From contig SEMN01000018.1 in assembly GCA_005408345.1 (NCBI GenBank), forward strand, positions 597,501 through 661,500: a DNA stretch of 64,000 nucleotides, given 5' to 3'. Below are positions 62,701-64,000 of the stretch, one piece after another. This stretch comes from Macquaria australasica (Eukaryota > Chordata > Actinopteri > Centrarchiformes > Percichthyidae). Both the position numbers and the translations under genes were made by a program. The number at the start of each line of letters is the position of its first letter. Position 1 is the first letter of the stretch. The notes under the pieces are model-generated. The model saw nothing but the letters and a program-made list of their open reading frames with translations, did not search any database and was not told the origin of the DNA.

Positions 62701-63214
62701 CAGTCTTGCAATCCCTTGTTTACGTTTTACTAACCTGTTATCTTGGTTTTTTTCTTTTCTTCATGCACTGTCTGACTCCAGTTCCAGACCCTCCTCTGAT
62801 TGACCTGTCCAGTAGCAGAGTCTATAACGAGGCGTCAATCTGCTGGAGGCTGTCTGATGACCACCTACCTACAGATCACCACGTGCTTGAATACCGCAGG
62901 TGGGTGCAAACATACAAAGAGAGACCGCAAGAGAAGAGATCCACAGACCAACTATAGTTACGTGGGGAAAAATTGAAATTGCTTGACTATGATCTTCTTT
63001 TTCTCCAGACTCGGAGCCCCGAGCCAGTCCCCGTCCCAGGAGGACGGTGAGGACAGTGGGGTCTGGAGGGCTACAGACAGGGTGTATGGTCCCAGCACTG
63101 TGGTGTGTGACCTGGAGCCTAACAGCCTGTACTCCTTCAGGGTCCGAAGCTGCAGGAACTCCATGTTCAGCCCCCACAGCCCTGAGGTCACCTTCCACAC
63201 TCCTCCTGCACCTG
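38721..63214 (+). CDS. trim36: E3 ubiquitin ligase TRIM36, 5' portion (RING to FN3), runs off window
   Basis: Exons: 38721-38783, 43392-43626, [47980-48045 optional], 51428-51774, 52333-52479, 54246-54341, 55359-55496, 55779-55894, 57059-57180, 62782-62899, 63009-63214, phase 1 into the next exon outside. Without the optional exon this encodes 529 aa. RING: C33, C36, C48, H50, C53, C56, then C121 and C124 (IPCPGC) after a long Ser-rich insertion, as in TRIM36 orthologues. B-box 1 starts at C163 (MCNICKPPQ), B-box 2 at C219 (MCPEHEMEKVNMYCEVCRRP), then coiled coil (about 265-342), a COS-type segment (EEYQGMLENSGLVGYAQEVL) and FN3 (about 422-529, ending HTPPAP). The B30.2/SPRY domain is missing because the window ends. 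TRIM36 binds microtubules and acts in the cell cycle and, in frogs, vegetal microtubule/dorsal axis formation (known from the family). The start MSDSEDMTEFASIVERIERG parallels human MSESGEMSEF. Confidence 0.96.
41156..41520. repeat. Three tandem units (about 140 bp) of a dispersed fish repeat
   Basis: Unit starts AAATATCTCAACAACTATTC (about 41,156), AAATATCTTGACATTTTACT (about 41,294) and AAATATCTCAACAACCATCA (about 41,440) are evenly spaced, and each is followed by a version of TTTTGTGTGGTCCCCAGAGG, then CTAATGACTTTGGTGATCCC. The pattern is a familiar percomorph tandem/dispersed repeat. No coding capacity. Confidence 0.7.
41970..42134. repeat. Compound C-run/(CT)n/(CA)n minisatellite upstream of exon 1b
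   Basis: A unit of the form CCCCCC-(T)-CTCTCTCTCT-CACACACA-CTCCCCCCTCCTG recurs about three times, giving 165 bp that is nearly all pyrimidine/CA on the + strand. It ends about 70 bp before a TATA-like box. Confidence 0.9.
42204..42211 (+). promoter_or_regulatory. TATA-like box of the alternative TRIM36 promoter
   Basis: TATTTAAA sits about 140 bp before the exon 1b ATG in otherwise GC-richer sequence. A start site about 30 bp downstream would fall near the pyrimidine-rich GCATCTTCTGC at 42,233-42,243. Confidence 0.45.
42352..42387 (+). CDS. trim36: Alternative first coding exon (1b) of TRIM36
   Basis: CTCGTCATGG begins a 12-codon open frame, MAAEMRRSSTLA, ending at GCG|gtaagt, a strong donor in phase 0. 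That is exactly the phase needed for the RING exon at 43,392 (VPIKNIEREL). The isoform would replace the 21 residues of exon 1a with 12 basic/Ser-rich residues and leave the RING unchanged. Supporting context is the TATA-like box upstream and GC-rich 5'UTR. TRIM36 N-terminal isoforms exist in other vertebrates, but this exon itself is inferred from sequence. Confidence 0.65.
44981..45296. repeat. MITE remnant, TCTAAGCAGGTTTTGAGTATG family, copy 1
   Basis: Shares ATTCTAAGCAGGT-TTGAGTATGT-GTGT with copy 2 at 45,412 and ends GGAATTGGGACACA, the common right end of this element type. The left terminus is missing. Confidence 0.55.
45412..45811. repeat. MITE remnant, same family, copy 2
   Basis: Begins CTGAGTCCCAAATCC and ends GGATTCGGGGA, imperfect inverted ends. 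The body repeats ATTCTAAGCAGGTCTTGAGT from copy 1 in the same orientation. The two copies lie within 830 bp, so slippage or nested insertion is possible. Confidence 0.55.
46974..47002. repeat. Perfect 10-bp stem, 9-nt loop hairpin
   Basis: ATGATAATGG (46,974-46,983) pairs exactly with CCATTATCAT (46,993-47,002). It lies 25 bp left of the large palindrome. Confidence 0.85.
47028..47099. repeat. Perfect 72-bp palindrome
   Basis: Every base i from 47,028 to 47,063 pairs with base 94,127-i, with no spacer; the centre is GGTGTTAT|ATAACACC. Pairing fails at 47,027/47,100. Either strand could extrude a 36-bp cruciform arm. Confidence 0.95.
47980..48045 (+). CDS. trim36: Candidate in-frame cassette exon of TRIM36
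   Basis: A strong polypyrimidine tract and acceptor (CATTACTTGCAG) precede an open stretch starting in phase 1, matching the RING exon end. Three donors keep phase 1: after 48,009 (CGAG|gtagac, 10 aa), after 48,033 (TTGA|gtaact, 18 aa) and after 48,045 (AGTA|gtgagt, 22 aa, the best consensus). The peptide ASVRRSIGSRGRRGHRVLSN plus two more residues is basic and Ser-rich and would lie in the linker between RING C56 and C121. Human TRIM36 as I recall it has no such insert. Could be a chance acceptor/donor pair. Confidence 0.5.
51775..52332 (+). other. trim36: GC-AG intron in TRIM36
   Basis: The B-box 1 exon must end at CCCAAG because the next exon resumes GTGCTCATGTGTCCGGAGCA (the family sequence FRPK-ILMCPEHE). 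The intron therefore starts GCAAGT, not GT. The rest of the donor (AAG|GCAAGT) is otherwise ideal, as usual for GC donors. The only nearby GT (A|GTACCG) would shift the frame. Confidence 0.85.
52480..54245. other. TRIM36 intron after the B-box 2 exon
   Basis: 1.8 kb. 52,832-53,020 (ATCTGGGGTAGGCAAGGATT, ACCTGTGATTGGCTAAAGTC, GATTTTCTGAAGCCTGAAAA) looks like a dispersed fish repeat fragment. Nothing else recognised. Confidence 0.6.
57181..62781. other. TRIM36 intron before the FN3 exons
   Basis: 5.6 kb with no recognised exon or RNA gene. A long purine-enriched stretch lies at about 61,740-62,240, and a G-run at 62,257-62,265. Confidence 0.7.
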
Positions 63215-64000
63215 GTAAGTCTGAGAGGTGTGGTGACGTTTTCCCCATGATGGGTGCATGTTGTTGGTCTGTCCTTTTTGAGTCTTTAGTTGGACGTAAA
63301 TAGAAAAATGGAACAGGAGGAAGGGAGATGTTGAGGCAACGTGAAGATGTTGGTTGACTTCCTGCAGACGAAATGTTAATGATTAAAAAGAATATGGCAA
63401 ACTTTGACTGCATTTTTTTCTAAAGCTCAATCAATTCAGGCTGTGTTATTGTTGTTGACGCTAATTGCATTAATAATAATTGACAAACTGTTATTATGTA
63501 CAGGATTAAGCTTCTGACTATCGGAGTACCAGCCCCTGTTATTGGGCCTCTCTTGGCCAAGGCAACAGCTAAGCTCCTCTATCCCCTTTTACTTCTCAGA
63601 GCACGTCTGTGTGTTTTGCATTGGGCTCAATTTTAGGAAGATTATCACTTGACAGATGCTTCACTGTTTTTAAATTTTGAATTCTCTTGTAGCATGCACG
63701 GTGGAGGTAATGAAGCACAATGACGTTTTAGTTCATCACCATGGTAATGGCTTTTGTGTCTCAGATGGTTGAAACCAATATAGCTTTTGTCTTGAGCGTG
63801 TGGGAGTAGAGGGTGTTGTACAGTGTGACAGCTTGGAAAAGAAACCTGCAGTTGCATCTGTTGCTAGCATTTTAAGCTTGCCTGACAGACGCAAGGTGGA
63901 ATTCATTAAAAATGATCATCATCCCCAGCCATCTGCTGAACTTGAATTCAAATCGTATCCTCCCAATAAGGGACTGTGTCGCTTTGATTTATTTTACGCT
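63215..64000. other. TRIM36 intron, right edge of window
   Basis: Starts with a consensus donor (CCTG|gtaagt). No acceptor followed by the expected VFSFLFDE-like start of the B30.2 domain is found before the window ends. Confidence 0.8.

Overview
This is vertebrate nuclear DNA, almost certainly from a ray-finned (teleost) fish. Genes are split into short exons with GT-AG introns, there are many CA/GT and CT microsatellites, and much of the rest is short inverted-repeat transposon remnants of kinds common in percomorph fishes. No prokaryotic, viral or self-encoded transposase genes are visible.

Three protein genes lie head-to-tail on the + strand: CCDC112 (13,827-19,365, 14 exons including a tentative exon 1, about 502 aa), PGGT1B (19,842-31,167, 9 exons, 367 aa, complete) and TRIM36 (38,721 to beyond the right edge; the window holds everything up to and including the FN3 domain but lacks the C-terminal B30.2/SPRY). 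From memory, order and orientation match human 5q22.3, so this is conserved vertebrate synteny. Exons were assigned by reading splice sites and joining frames, and each join gives a protein that follows the known vertebrate orthologue.

Layout. 1-13.8 kb: intergenic, with no credible exon; microsatellites, a tRNA-SINE-like fragment, several terminal-inverted-repeat elements and a hAT-like element (12,113-12,577). 13.8-19.56 kb: CCDC112. 19.56-19.84 kb: an intergenic gap of under 300 bp that must contain the PGGT1B promoter. 19.84-31.2 kb: PGGT1B, probably followed by a long 3'UTR with alternative poly(A) sites at 31.47 and 34.79 kb. 34.8-38.7 kb: intergenic. 38.7-64 kb: TRIM36, with two alternative first exons (38.7 and 42.35 kb), a candidate in-frame cassette exon (48.0 kb) and one GC-AG intron (51.8-52.3 kb).

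Roles. PGGT1B is the catalytic beta subunit of protein geranylgeranyltransferase I; TRIM36 is a microtubule-associated RING E3 ligase; CCDC112 is a coiled-coil protein linked to centriolar satellites and cilia. They share a neighbourhood but not an obvious pathway. I saw no undescribed multi-gene system. The most unusual items are a perfect 72-bp palindrome at 47,028-47,099, the GC-AG intron, the second TRIM36 promoter beside a pyrimidine-rich repeat block, and the cassette exon.
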